Of a stretch of 64,000 bases of DNA, positions 16,335 through 25,040 are shown piece by piece (the stretch's first letter is position 1; every line of letters starts with the position of its first letter). The notes under the pieces were generated by a model. The model had not been told where the DNA came from. It did not search any database and was given only the letters and a program-made list of their open reading frames with translations. The translations under genes and the position numbers were made by a program. The stretch lies in NCBI GenBank assembly GCA_019636235.1, contig JAHBXW010000013.1, forward strand, positions 1 through 64,000, given 5' to 3'. Origin of the DNA: Planctomyces sp. (lineage in GTDB: Bacteria; Planctomycetota; Planctomycetia; Planctomycetales; Planctomycetaceae).

Positions 16335-17915
16335 CTACAGCACCGGGCCCGGCGTCCAGGGGCAGAACTCCTCGTCCCCGATCCCCTGCTGCTCGCTCTT
16401 TGTCCGCCGCCCGCTCGCCACGTCGATGATCGTCTCGAACATTTCGCGGCCCACGTCGTCCAGCGTCGCCCCCTCCAGCACCCGGCCCGCGTTCACGTCC
16501 ATGTCGTCGATCATCCGCTCGTACAGCGGGGTGTTCGTCGCCACCTTGATCGTTGGAACCGGCTTGCAGCCGAAACAGCTCCCCCGCCCCGTGGTGAACA
16601 CCACCACGTTCGCGCCGCCGGCGATCAGACCCGTCACCGACGCCGGATCGAACCCCGGCGTGTCCATCACCGCGAACCCCCGCCCCGTGATCCGCTCCGC
16701 GTACTCGTACACCGCCGACAGCGGCGCCGTGCCCCCCTTGGCGATCGCTCCCAGCGACTTCTCATAGATCGTCGTCAGCCCGCCGCGCTTATTGCCCACT
16801 GACGGATTGTTGTCGATCGTCCCACCGAACTTCGCGACATATTCCTCCCACCAGCGGACCCGCTCGATCAGCTTTTCGCCGACCGCGCGCGACACGGCGC
16901 GGCGCGTCAGCAGATGCTCGCCGCCATAGATCTCGGGTGTTTCCGCGAGCACGGACGTCCCGCCGTGCGCGACCAGCAGATCGCTGGCGACCCCCAGCGC
17001 CGGGTTGGCCGTCACGCCGCTATTGCCGTCGCTGCCTCCGCATTCCAGACCGAGGATGAGTTCCGAGACGGGGATCGGCACGCGCTCGACGCGATTGACC
17101 TCCGGCAGCAGCTCGCGGATCGCCGCCACGCCCCGGGCGACCGTCTTCGCCACCCCCCCCTGATCCTGAATGTTCATCACCAGCGGCGCGTCGACCAGCG
17201 ACCGACCGGCCGGCGTGCCGCGCCCGCCCCCCCGCAGCCCCGACAACTGGACCAGCCCCTCCGACTCCGCCAGAAACGACGCCTGAGCCGTCTCGCAGCC
17301 CAGGCCGACGACGACATACGCCGCCACGTTCGCATGCTTCGCGAACCCGGCCAGCGTGCGGTTCAACTGCCGGTGGTCGGTTCCGTCAAACTCGATCGCG
17401 CAGCCCCCTTTGTGGACCAGGGCGATGACGCCGTCCACGTTGGGATAGCCCGCGAGCTCCTCGCGGCTGAAAGCCTGTGCGATGGCCCGCGACGAGGTCG
17501 CCGAGCAGTTGACCGTGCTGATGATGCCGATGTAGTTGCGGGTGGCGGCGCGTCCGTCAGGCCGGCGGTACCCGAGAAAGGTCCGAGGCTGTGCGGGGCG
17601 GGGCAGGTCGGCGAGTTCGGTGCAGAACTCGTAGTGATGTTCAAGCACGCCCATGCCGAGGTTGTGCGTGTGCACCCAGTCGCCGGGCTGGATGTCGGCG
17701 GTCGCGTAGCCGATCCGCTGACCGTATTTCCGGACTGGGTCTCCCTGACGGATTGCTTTGAGAGCGAGCTTGTGGCCCAGGTCGATGTCCTGGCGCGCGG
17801 CGACGGGGGGGCCGCCCTCCGGGGGCGTCCAGGGGGCGCCGGCCTTTGCGGACCGGCGGGCGATGGCGACGTCGTCGCCGGGATGCAGCCTCAAAAACGC
17901 CTCGACCGCCGACAT
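16335..17915 (-). CDS. UxaA-family altronate/galactarate dehydratase
   Basis: A 526-residue lyase of the UxaA family, which dehydrates sugar acids such as altronate or galactarate to 2-keto-3-deoxy acids. It has the small N-terminal SAF domain (about 1-95, with VHTHNLGMG) fused to the large catalytic domain starting at TFLGYRRPDGRAATRN. Conserved segments include VHKGGCAIEFDGTDH, VGLGCE, LGLECGGSDGNSG and FTTGRGSCFGCKPVPTIKV; the Cys/His-containing segments bind the catalytic metal. Both domains in one chain match full-length altronate dehydratase (E. coli UxaA about 495). The exact substrate cannot be fixed, because no uxaB, uxaC or kinase gene is adjacent. The start overlaps nothing; the BtuF-like gene ends 121 bases upstream. 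Confidence 0.9.
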   Translation of the reverse strand: MSAVEAFLRLHPGDDVAIARRSAKAGAPWTPPEGGPPVAARQDIDLGHKLALKAIRQGDPVRKYGQRIGYATADIQPGDWVHTHNLGMGVLEHHYEFCTELADLPRPAQPRTFLGYRRPDGRAATRNYIGIISTVNCSATSSRAIAQAFSREELAGYPNVDGVIALVHKGGCAIEFDGTDHRQLNRTLAGFAKHANVAAYVVVGLGCETAQASFLAESEGLVQLSGLRGGGRGTPAGRSLVDAPLVMNIQDQGGVAKTVARGVAAIRELLPEVNRVERVPIPVSELILGLECGGSDGNSGVTANPALGVASDLLVAHGGTSVLAETPEIYGGEHLLTRRAVSRAVGEKLIERVRWWEEYVAKFGGTIDNNPSVGNKRGGLTTIYEKSLGAIAKGGTAPLSAVYEYAERITGRGFAVMDTPGFDPASVTGLIAGGANVVVFTTGRGSCFGCKPVPTIKVATNTPLYERMIDDMDVNAGRVLEGATLDDVGREMFETIIDVASGRRTKSEQQGIGDEEFCPWTPGPVL

Positions 17916-18036
17916 GCGTGGTGCTCCGAAATGCTCGCGCGCCGTTGCGCCGCGATCGATGCAGAATATTCCGGCCTCGTTCCGGACGCGATGCGCCGAG
18001 AACTCGACCTGCCGCGGACAGTCGCCCCGGCGGCGG

Positions 18037-18972
18037 TCATCGTCGATGCGTCTCAGGCGCCGTCCGCATCGCCGCAGGCAGCCCCGGCGGCAGGGGATGC
18101 GTCGCCGGATGCAGCGCGTGAGCGATGATCTCCAGCGCTTCGACCAGCCGCGGGCCGGGCCGGCTCAGGTAGGCGGAACCGTCCAGAACGAACACCCGCC
18201 CCGCTGGCGCCGCCGGCGTATCGAGGATCGCCGGCTGCCGCCACAGCAGCGGCAGGTCCTCGAGCGTTCGTTCCACCGTGTAGCCGCAACAGGAAATGAT
18301 GATTGCCTCCGGCGCGGCGGCCGCGACCTCTTCCCAGCTCAATGTCCGCGAGCGTTCTCCGCCACCGCCGATCGCCTCGTCGCCTCCCGCGAGTCGGACG
18401 ATCTCCGGAACCCAGTGCCCGGCCGAAAAGGGCGGGTCCAGCCATTCCAGGACGACAACGCGGGGGCGGTCGGCCAGCGGTTCGGAGCGCTGCCGAACGG
18501 CGTCGACCCGCGCCTGCAGCCGCGCCCGCGCCGCGCGACCCTGCTCAGCGATTCCCGCGGCCTCGGCCACCTGTTCCAGACTGTCGAGCACTTCGCCCAG
18601 CGTCGTGGGTTCGAGATTCAGCACGCGCGGACGTCCGGGCAGCGTGCAGGCCGCGGCCTCGACTTCCGCTTCGGCGACGGCGCACACATCGCACAGCGCC
18701 TGCGTGACGATCAGCGTCGGCCGCAGCTCGGCGAGCCGCGATTCGTCAAGGGAGTACAGCGCCCGCTGACCCGACAGACGTTCGCGAACGAGCCGGTCGA
18801 TCTCGGCGCTCGACGCGTCGGTCGGGATCAGCGTTCTGGTGACCTTCGGCAGCGACCGGACGTCGGGGGGCCAGTCGCATTCATGCGTGACGCCCACGAG
18901 CGCATCGCGGAGTCCGATTTCGCACAGCAGCTCGGTGGCGCTGGGCAGCAGGGAGACGATGCGCTGTCCCAT
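18037..18972 (-). CDS. BtuF-like cobalamin-binding protein
   Basis: A 311-residue protein of the BtuF/helical-backbone periplasmic-binding family. It starts RIVSLLPSATELLCEIG and contains LVGVTHECDWPP, LIVTQALCDVCAV and the hinge-helix region, then RVVVLEWLDPPFSAGHWVPE and IISCCGY, all typical of the cobalamin-binding-protein branch. There is no signal peptide or lipobox, unlike canonical BtuF, and no BtuCD permease is near, so a cytoplasmic or non-transport role is possible. It lies 16 bases downstream of the nucleoside phosphorylase-family gene and is probably co-transcribed with it. The family is confident; a vitamin B12 ligand is an inference. Confidence 0.82.
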   Translation of the reverse strand: MGQRIVSLLPSATELLCEIGLRDALVGVTHECDWPPDVRSLPKVTRTLIPTDASSAEIDRLVRERLSGQRALYSLDESRLAELRPTLIVTQALCDVCAVAEAEVEAAACTLPGRPRVLNLEPTTLGEVLDSLEQVAEAAGIAEQGRAARARLQARVDAVRQRSEPLADRPRVVVLEWLDPPFSAGHWVPEIVRLAGGDEAIGGGGERSRTLSWEEVAAAAPEAIIISCCGYTVERTLEDLPLLWRQPAILDTPAAPAGRVFVLDGSAYLSRPGPRLVEALEIIAHALHPATHPLPPGLPAAMRTAPETHRR

Positions 18973-18988
18973 CGGCGGGCGGCTCCCG

Positions 18989-19792
18989 TTATCGAGGCTT
19001 CGGGGCGGGGGCCGCGGCGGATTCGGGCACGAGCTGCATGAGGAGCGGCGGCAGGAACGCGGCCAGAGAGTCGGCGGCGCCCTGCGCGTGCTCGCGAAGC
19101 CGCCACAAGTCCGAGGCGCTGCGCGGCCGCTTCCACAGCGAACCGGCGACGGCGCCCAGCCGGCGCACGCCCCGGGTGGCGAAAATGGCTATCGCCTCGG
19201 GGGGCAGGTCCTCGGTCAGGTCGTCGCTGATGCTGCGGATCGCGAGGAAACGCCGACCCTGCCGACGGCAGACATCGGCGACGGCGAAGCTTTCCATATC
19301 GACGGCCAGGCACCCGGTTTCGCCAGCCAGCCGCTGTTTCTCCTCGATGGTGCGGACAATCCGATCCATCGTCAGCAGCCGGCCGCAGTGAATGCCGCGC
19401 TCGGGTTCGGCGGGATACGTCAGGTCGAACGCCAGTTCGCGCGCCTGCCAGTCCCGGACGCGGTCGGCGACGACGATGTCGCCGCGCTGCAGCTCGGGGA
19501 CCAGTGCGCCGGAGAACCCGGCGGAGATGACCCAGTCTGGAGAATGGGCGTCCAACAGGGCCAGTGTGCCGCGTTCCGCCAGGGACAGGCCGGGGCCGGT
19601 CTCGACGATGGCCACACGCACGCCGTTCAGGCGGCCCCCCCGAAAGACGAAGGGGCCGCCCGTATAACGGCGAACGTGTTCGCAGCGATTCAGAAACCCG
19701 GCCAGCTCGATCGGCAGGGCGCAGACGATCCCGACGTCGGCATGAGCCGCATCGCTTCGGGGATCGGACGGAGTTTGCTTCGGCGCAGACAT
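18989..19792 (-). CDS. nucleoside phosphorylase / MTA-SAH nucleosidase family protein
   Basis: A 267-residue member of the PNP/UDP phosphorylase superfamily. It opens with VGIVCALPIELAGF, has the glycine-rich SAGFSGALVPELQRGDIVVAD, and the purine/ribose segment CLAVDMESFAVADVC followed by RSISDD, whose acidic residue is the catalytic position in nucleosidases. The region after that (LPPEAIAIF, then SLWKRPRSASDLWRLREHA) resembles hopanoid-associated phosphorylase (HpnG) more than E. coli MTA/SAH nucleosidase. Candidate roles are therefore SAH/MTA recycling or adenosylhopane processing; sequence alone does not decide. No hopanoid genes are adjacent. It is the first gene of a probable two-gene unit with the BtuF-like gene. 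Confidence 0.82.
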   Translation of the reverse strand: MSAPKQTPSDPRSDAAHADVGIVCALPIELAGFLNRCEHVRRYTGGPFVFRGGRLNGVRVAIVETGPGLSLAERGTLALLDAHSPDWVISAGFSGALVPELQRGDIVVADRVRDWQARELAFDLTYPAEPERGIHCGRLLTMDRIVRTIEEKQRLAGETGCLAVDMESFAVADVCRRQGRRFLAIRSISDDLTEDLPPEAIAIFATRGVRRLGAVAGSLWKRPRSASDLWRLREHAQGAADSLAAFLPPLLMQLVPESAAAPAPKPR

Positions 19793-19927
19793 CAGTGTCT
19801 CACGCCGGGACTATACAGGTTTGGCTCGCGGCGCGCAGCGCCGACGAACCGGGTGGACCAACCTGCATTTCTGCGGCGCCTCCGCCGCAACGCTCCGCCC
19901 GCGTCCGGGACTGCGAAATTCGAACTC

Positions 19928-20164
19928 TCAGCGCCCCCAGAACATCTGGCGGAGCATGGCGTTCTTCTGACGCTCGAACTCCATCATCCGGGCGAACGGG
20001 CCGCGCGAACGGGCGCGATACCCCGAGTTATAGTTGTAGTTATAGGACGGGCTGGTCGCCGCCGGGGCCTGCCGGTAGCCGGACCTGTAGGAGACCACTG
20101 CCGCCTCCGCCTCGATCGCGCCGAACGCAACGATCAGGGCAGCCGCCGTGAGAAGCCGCTTCAT
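19928..20164 (-). CDS. small secreted hypothetical protein
   Basis: A 78-residue protein: signal peptide (1-21, cleaving after EAEA), a Ser/Tyr/Asn-rich low-complexity part with repeated YNYN, then a conserved-looking basic C-terminus (FARMMEFERQKNAMLRQMF). Short exported proteins with a similar C-terminus occur in other planctomycetes as far as I recall; no role is known. AGGGA lies about 8 bases before the chosen ATG. It stands alone. Confidence 0.65.
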   Translation of the reverse strand: MKRLLTAAALIVAFGAIEAEAAVVSYRSGYRQAPAATSPSYNYNYNSGYRARSRGPFARMMEFERQKNAMLRQMFWGR

Positions 20165-20555
20165 GTCTGATTCCCTTGGTTGAAGGAGAACGGTCAACAG
20201 CGGATACGATCGGCCGTCGGACGAGGCGCTGAACGGCAATTTCTGCCGCAAGCGCCGCGGATCGCGGAAACGGGGCAGACGGCGCGAACTCTTTGGCCTG
20301 TGACGATTCTGCGGCGGCGACCTTCCGCCCGCACCGCTGGACCGGCGATCAGCCTGCGCTCGATGGTCGCGCAGCGAGCAGCTCTCTCTGCATGGAAGCC
20401 TCCGTCGCAACTTATTGCAAGGACTGCCCTTGCGGCAGCGTCAAAAATCATCGCGCGTTCGCGCACGCGAGTTGCGTGACATCCCCAGCAAGGCCGGCGG
20501 AGGTCAGTCAGGTTGACCCATCACACTCCGCGGCAGGCCCTGGAGGATTCGCACC
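20165..20555. other. gene-free divergent spacer
   Basis: Between two divergent genes. I see no gene, repeat copy or strong hairpin in these 391 bases. It should hold promoters for both sides, but no clear -35/-10 pair stands out. Confidence 0.5.
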
Positions 20556-21044
20556 ATGTCCTGTTCCAGAAACGGATCGCACGCCACTCTCGGCCGCCGG
20601 ACGGCTGAAGCTTTGAACTCCGCCACCGGCGGTCGGTTCCCATCCCTCGCGCCAGCCCAGAACTCAGTGCAGGTCAGCCATTTCGGAGCGGCGCTGATCG
20701 GCGCGGCCATTGGCTGCCTGGGCGTCTGTGCGGGGATGACCCTGTATCGCCGCCTGCGTGCTCGAGCGAAATTTGATCCCGCCGCGACCCCCGAAGCGAC
20801 TCAGCGGATCGCCGATGAGCTGCGTCGCCGGCGGGAGTACCGGTTCTCGCGGACCGGCTCCAGCGAAGACAGCGACTTCGACCACGTCGATGAGGCGCTG
20901 ATGGAATCGTTTCCCTGCAGCGACCCGCCGGCCTTTATGAGCCAGCCCTCGTCGCCCTCCGTGCCGACGACTCCGTCGGAGCCGAGCCAGCCCGCTCCCG
21001 CGTCTCCAACGCCTCCCACGCAGGACGCCGGATTGGCGAGATGA
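20556..21044 (+). CDS. hypothetical membrane protein with SFPxSDPP motif
   Basis: A 162-residue protein. A hydrophobic segment (about 44-64, GAALIGAAIGCLGVCAGMTLY) is followed by a charged helix and then VDEALMESFPCSDPPAF. That motif (VDEA..ESFPASDPP) recurs as a short conserved element in many unrelated small bacterial proteins; its function is unknown. The C-terminus is a Ser/Pro/Thr-rich tail, probably disordered. The gene converges with the SDR gene; the stops are 8 bases apart. Confidence 0.7.
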   Translation: MSCSRNGSHATLGRRTAEALNSATGGRFPSLAPAQNSVQVSHFGAALIGAAIGCLGVCAGMTLYRRLRARAKFDPAATPEATQRIADELRRRREYRFSRTGSSEDSDFDHVDEALMESFPCSDPPAFMSQPSSPSVPTTPSEPSQPAPASPTPPTQDAGLAR

Positions 21045-21052
21045 ATGGCGGG

Positions 21053-21823
21053 TCACGCCGTGCCGCCGCCGTCGACCGTCAGGATCGCGCCGGTGATGAA
21101 GCTGGCGCGATCGGAAGCCAGGAACAGAAAGGCCTCGGCGATTTCCTCGGGCTGGCCGACGCGTCCAAGCGGCCGGTCCGCGGCGGCCTGCAGGAAGGCC
21201 CGCGGGTCCGCCCCCAGTTGCAACGCTTCCCCCTCCAGCAGGGGCGTCGCTGTGTCGCCTGGGCAGACGCAGTTAACCCGTATGCCGTCCGCGGCGTGAT
21301 CAATGGCCATTGCCCGCGTCAGGTTCACGATCGCCCCCTTCGACGCGCAGTAGGACGCGGCCCGTGTGCCGCCCCGAAGCCCCCAGCCCGATCCAGTGTG
21401 CAGGATCACGCCGCCGCCGCGGGACTGGAGGTGGGGCAGGGCCAGCCGGCTCATCAAATACGGGCCCCGCAGGTTGACGGCGATTACCCGATCCCAGTCG
21501 TCGACCGTGCCTGAGGCGACGTCGTCCCGCCGGATGATGCCCGCGTTGTTGACGAGAATGTCGAGCGCGCCGAAGGCGTCCAGGGCGGTCTGGACGATTG
21601 CCCGGGCGTCGGCCTCCTCGGATACGTCGCCAGTCGCAGCGCAGGCCCGACCCGACGCGCCGACGATCTCCTCGACGACCAAGTCGGCAGCTGCCTCATT
21701 CACGTCCGCCACGATGATCGCAGCTCCCTCCGCGGCGAACAGCCGGGCGATCGCGCGGCCAATCCCGCTGCCGCCCCCGGTGATGATCGCCACGCGTCCC
21801 TGCAGTTCTCCCTGAGACGTCAT
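21053..21823 (-). CDS. SDR-family oxidoreductase
   Basis: Classical short-chain dehydrogenase/reductase of 256 residues. It has the NAD(P) loop TGGGSGIG (15-22), an Asp after beta-2 (IIVADVNEA) that favours NAD over NADP, the NNAG motif, a catalytic Ser in HTGSGWG, and YCASK supplying the catalytic Tyr and Lys. It ends in a FITGAILTVDGG C-terminus. Substrate unknown; the family includes glucose/3-oxoacyl-type dehydrogenases. The start at the ATG before SQGELQGR was chosen from family length. It diverges from the small receiver-like gene. Confidence 0.92.
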   Translation of the reverse strand: MTSQGELQGRVAIITGGGSGIGRAIARLFAAEGAAIIVADVNEAAADLVVEEIVGASGRACAATGDVSEEADARAIVQTALDAFGALDILVNNAGIIRRDDVASGTVDDWDRVIAVNLRGPYLMSRLALPHLQSRGGGVILHTGSGWGLRGGTRAASYCASKGAIVNLTRAMAIDHAADGIRVNCVCPGDTATPLLEGEALQLGADPRAFLQAAADRPLGRVGQPEEIAEAFLFLASDRASFITGAILTVDGGGTA

Positions 21824-22040
21824 GTTGAGCTTTCCTGCGTCGAGGCCGGAGGGCGGAAAACGTGCTGAACGTCGCGGACTGCCCAGTCTTCCAGTGGAGA
21901 ACTTCATTTTGACAGATTCGCTCAAGTTGCAGTAACGTCCCGCCCCCGTGCCCCTCGCAGGCGCGCCCCGTCTGCGGACGCGGGCGGCGAGGTCCAGGGG
22001 CCTGACGCGGCGCAGGATGCGCTGCCTGAAGACTGCAGGG

Positions 22041-22385
22041 ATGCGAATGGCAATGCGATCTCCGACCCTCGTCGTGTATGACGAAACATCCGACACCGCG
22101 GATGTGCTGAGCGCCGTGTATGCCCAGCGGGGCATACCGGTGGAGCGTCGTCGTCCGTCGCTGAGTCCGGTCGCCGACGATCAGGCGGAGTGGCCCGCGA
22201 TTCACGTGGTGGACCGCCCCGCGCCAGGCGGGGTCGAGCGTTCCGGCGCGGGCGTCGTCATCGGCCGCTGGTCGGAATCGGCGGCGGGGACCGCGCGGTC
22301 CCTGCATCGTCTGCCTGCGGTGTTCCAGTACCGCGAACTGATCGCCGTCATCGACCGGCTGCTGGTCGAGCGGCCGGCCGCCTGA
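22041..22385 (+). CDS. small receiver-like hypothetical protein
   Basis: A 114-residue protein (110 if the ATG at 22053 is used). The N-terminus TLVVYDETSDTADVLSAVY recalls the first strand and acidic pocket of response-regulator receivers (VVDDs.DTA..L), and the C-terminus YRELIAVIDRLL fits the last helix. The middle does not show a clear phospho-accepting Asp or the conserved Thr/Lys, so it may be a degenerate receiver. No kinase is near. GCAGGG lies just before the first ATG and could also serve the second. The next gene begins 34 bases downstream in the same direction. Confidence 0.55.
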   Translation: MRMAMRSPTLVVYDETSDTADVLSAVYAQRGIPVERRRPSLSPVADDQAEWPAIHVVDRPAPGGVERSGAGVVIGRWSESAAGTARSLHRLPAVFQYRELIAVIDRLLVERPAA

Positions 22386-22419
22386 AACAGGGAGACGCCG
22401 GAGGCCTCCCGGAACCAAC

Positions 22420-23325
22420 ATGCGGACAATTCCCGCCAGCCGCCGCCGTTGTCGGCCCGCGCCATTGCAAATGGCGTGCGAGGGCTCGGCCGCGCCGGGA
22501 CGGAGCGCGGCGAACATCGCCGCCGGCTGGCTGCTGCTGGTCCTCGCGGCGACCGGCTCGGGCTGCGGCACCGTGCAGCAGAACAGCGCCACCGAGCAGT
22601 TGCTGGCGTCGGACGCCGTCGACACGGCCGTGTCGCAGATCGATTTCACCCCGCTGACCAGCCAGAAGGTCTACCTGGACACGCGGTACGTCTCGAAGCC
22701 GGAGCATCTCAAGGCGATCGGCGCGGTGTCGGGCGACTACATCATCAGTTCGATCCGCCAGGCGATGACGGGATCGGGCGTGCTGCTGATGGATAAGATG
22801 GAGGAAGCGGATTACATCGTCGAAGCGCGGGTCGGCACCTTGGGCGCCGACGGCCATGAGATGGTGTACGGGATTCCGTCGTCCGGGGCGCTTACGGCGG
22901 CATCGACGGCGGTGGCTGCCGCGACGCAGACGCCCGCCGCGTTCGTGATTCCGGAGATTTCGATCGCCAAGAACAAGAACCAGCTGGCGGCTGCCAAGGT
23001 GGCCTGCTTCGCGTATCACCGCGAGAGCCGCGAGCGCGTCTGGCAGTCGGGCTTGTCGACCGCCAAGAGCACGGCCAAGGATTCCTGGGTGATGGGCGCG
23101 GGACCGTTCCAGAAGGGGACGATCTACGAGCGGACGGGGCTGGCGGGCTCGACGCTGCACGTCGGCGAAGAGGGCTTCGGCGGGCAGTCGCTGGGCTTCC
23201 GGGAGCCGATCACGTTCGAGCTGCCTCCGGTGAAGGAAGTCGAAGAGGACGAGGTGATCACGGCGGGGGCGGAGTCGCCGGCGACGGAGACGGTGGAAAC
23301 CCCGGCCGAGACGCCGGCCCAGTGA
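22420..23325 (+). CDS. DUF6655-type lipoprotein
   Basis: A 301-residue lipoprotein of a family seen in planctomycetes, function unknown. A lipobox-like ATGSGC places the lipidated cysteine at residue 49 behind an unusually long basic N-region. An in-frame ATG at 22471 (residue 18) would give a more usual signal peptide and may be the true start. The mature domain includes YLDTRYVSKPEHLKAIG and SGDYIISSIRQAMTGSGVLL, then a hydrophobic patch with TAASTAVAAATQTP. The C-terminus is Glu/Thr/Pro-rich and probably disordered. Confidence 0.75.
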   Translation: MRTIPASRRRCRPAPLQMACEGSAAPGRSAANIAAGWLLLVLAATGSGCGTVQQNSATEQLLASDAVDTAVSQIDFTPLTSQKVYLDTRYVSKPEHLKAIGAVSGDYIISSIRQAMTGSGVLLMDKMEEADYIVEARVGTLGADGHEMVYGIPSSGALTAASTAVAAATQTPAAFVIPEISIAKNKNQLAAAKVACFAYHRESRERVWQSGLSTAKSTAKDSWVMGAGPFQKGTIYERTGLAGSTLHVGEEGFGGQSLGFREPITFELPPVKEVEEDEVITAGAESPATETVETPAETPAQ

Positions 23326-23726
23326 CCGTCACTCTGTGTGTGCCCCGGCTTTGAGGTTCGGCGTTTTCACGCCCGTTCGCGATGAATTGGTCAACGGTCA
23401 TCTCTGACCAAATGACCAATCCGCTGGGCGCCACGGTCGGCTTGTCCGACCGTGCTGTCCGCCCCGGGTGTGGGGACATCGAAACACCCGCGTGGCGGGT
23501 CATCGCACTCGGCCTCTCGGTCTCGTGGCTCGACCGCAGTCTGCGGCTTCGCGGGGCGTCAAGTGCTTCCGTCCACGGCGGCCATTCCGGCTGGCGGGCC
23601 GCGCGCGACGCGCGATACCCTGACTCTCCCTCACGCACGGACGACCCGATCCCGGCCGATGCCCGGCCGCCGATCGCGCGACGCGCGGCAATGTCGCTCG
23701 ATACGGATCAGCAGGAGACACCGCAG
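23326..23726. other. gene-free stretch with hairpin and repeat fragments
   Basis: Contains ATGACCAATCC at 23412-23422, the same 11 bases as at 63-73 and 60838-60848. A perfect 9-base hairpin follows (CACGGTCGG, loop cttgt, CCGACCGTG; 23432-23454). Bases near 23535-23570 (GGCTCGACCGCA, then GGCTTCGCGGGGCGTCAAGT) resemble a module at 60275-60305. I see no gene; the open frame that joins the LOG-family gene across here is low-quality sequence. Confidence 0.5.
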
Positions 23727-24788
23727 ATGGCGAAGTCGGACAGGACCTCCCGGAAGCCTCACGCCGCCAGGCCCGATGTCTCCGAAACGCATTCGCTGCC
23801 CACCGAGCACCAGCCCGTCCCGCAGCCGATCGCCCAGCTGGTCGATGAGATCAAAGACACCGCGGAGAAGCTCGGCCGCGACCAGGCCAGCCGCGGGGAC
23901 GTCAAAATCCTCGCCCGCGCCCTCAAGGAACTCCGCTACGCCTTCAAGGTCTTCACGCCCTATCGCCGCCAGCGGAAGGTGACCGTCTTCGGCTCCGCGC
24001 GGCTGCAGCCAGAACATCCCGCCTACCAGCAGGCGGTCAAATTCGGCCGCCGGATGGCGGAAGTGGGCTGGTACGTCGTGACGGGCGCGGGCGGGGGCAT
24101 CATGGAGGGCGCGCACGTCGGCGCCGGCCGGACCCACTCCATGGGGCTGAACATCATGCTCCCCTTCGAGCAGGAGTCCAACTACATCATCAACGACGAC
24201 CCGAAGCTGGTGCACTTCAAGTACTTCTTCACCCGCAAGCTGATGTTCGTGAAAGAGGTGCACGCGATCGCATTGTTCGCCGGCGGATTCGGCACGCAGG
24301 ACGAACTCTGGGAGACGCTGACGCTCGTCCAGACCGGCAAACGCGACCTGATGCCGATCGTCTGCGTCGACTATCCGGGCAGCACGTACTGGAGCGACTG
24401 GCTGGAGTACGTGAAACGGCACCTGCTCGGCGAGGAACTGATCTCCCCAGCCGACCTGTCGCTGGTGAAGGTCGTCGACGACGTCGATGCGGCGGTCGAC
24501 GAGGTGCTCGAGTTCTACACCATCTACAACAGCATGCGGTTCGTTCGCGACAAACTGTACCTGCGGCTGCACAAAGCGCCCGACGCCGCGCTGCTGGACC
24601 GGCTGAACGACGAATTCCAGGACATCGTCGCCAGCGGCAAGATCGAGCTCGTGGGCAGCCACTCGCTGGAATCCGAGGACGAGCACCTCGCTGATCTGCC
24701 GCGGCTGGCGTTCGTCTTCAACCGCCGCGATTACGGCCGTCTGCGGCAGCTCGTCGACGTTCTGAATCGCGAACTGGCCGACGACTGA
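23727..24788 (+). CDS. LOG-family Rossmann-fold protein
   Basis: A 353-residue protein of the LOG / TIGR00730 superfamily, whose characterised members release free cytokinin-type bases or act on nucleotides. Residues about 20-80 are a helical lead. The Rossmann core starts [10 protein letters not shown] and includes [26 protein letters not shown] and [15 protein letters not shown]. The last is the PGGxGTxxE signature with Ala in place of Pro. A C-terminal extension of about 100 residues follows, as in the longer members. The ATG was picked because AGGAG lies 9 bases upstream; an ATG at 23691 would add 12 residues. Substrate unknown. Confidence 0.88.
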   Translation: MAKSDRTSRKPHAARPDVSETHSLPTEHQPVPQPIAQLVDEIKDTAEKLGRDQASRGDVKILARALKELRYAFKVFTPYRRQRKVTVFGSARLQPEHPAYQQAVKFGRRMAEVGWYVVTGAGGGIMEGAHVGAGRTHSMGLNIMLPFEQESNYIINDDPKLVHFKYFFTRKLMFVKEVHAIALFAGGFGTQDELWETLTLVQTGKRDLMPIVCVDYPGSTYWSDWLEYVKRHLLGEELISPADLSLVKVVDDVDAAVDEVLEFYTIYNSMRFVRDKLYLRLHKAPDAALLDRLNDEFQDIVASGKIELVGSHSLESEDEHLADLPRLAFVFNRRDYGRLRQLVDVLNRELADD

Positions 24789-25040
24789 TGTTCGGCGTTG
24801 CAGCCATGAAGCAAATGACCGGCCTCGATGCAGGAGCACGCGGGCTTTATGCGCTCAACCGCATCGGGCCGGCAGATGAAGTTTACCACATCTTCCCAGC
24901 GAAATCGCGAGGGCTCACGCGGCAAATTTCGCTGACGCGGCCTTCCGCATGCCTCTGGCGACGCCTACCACGACTTTGCGGGACCTGCCGGGTTCTCTAA
25001 ATTCCGGGCGATGGAGGGGCCGGCCAAACGGAGACGCCAG

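Noticed and set aside
24788-25000. 70-residue open frame overlapping the LOG-family stop (TGATG)
   Set aside because: Mixed composition, no domain and no conserved look; it runs into the parvulin promoter region.
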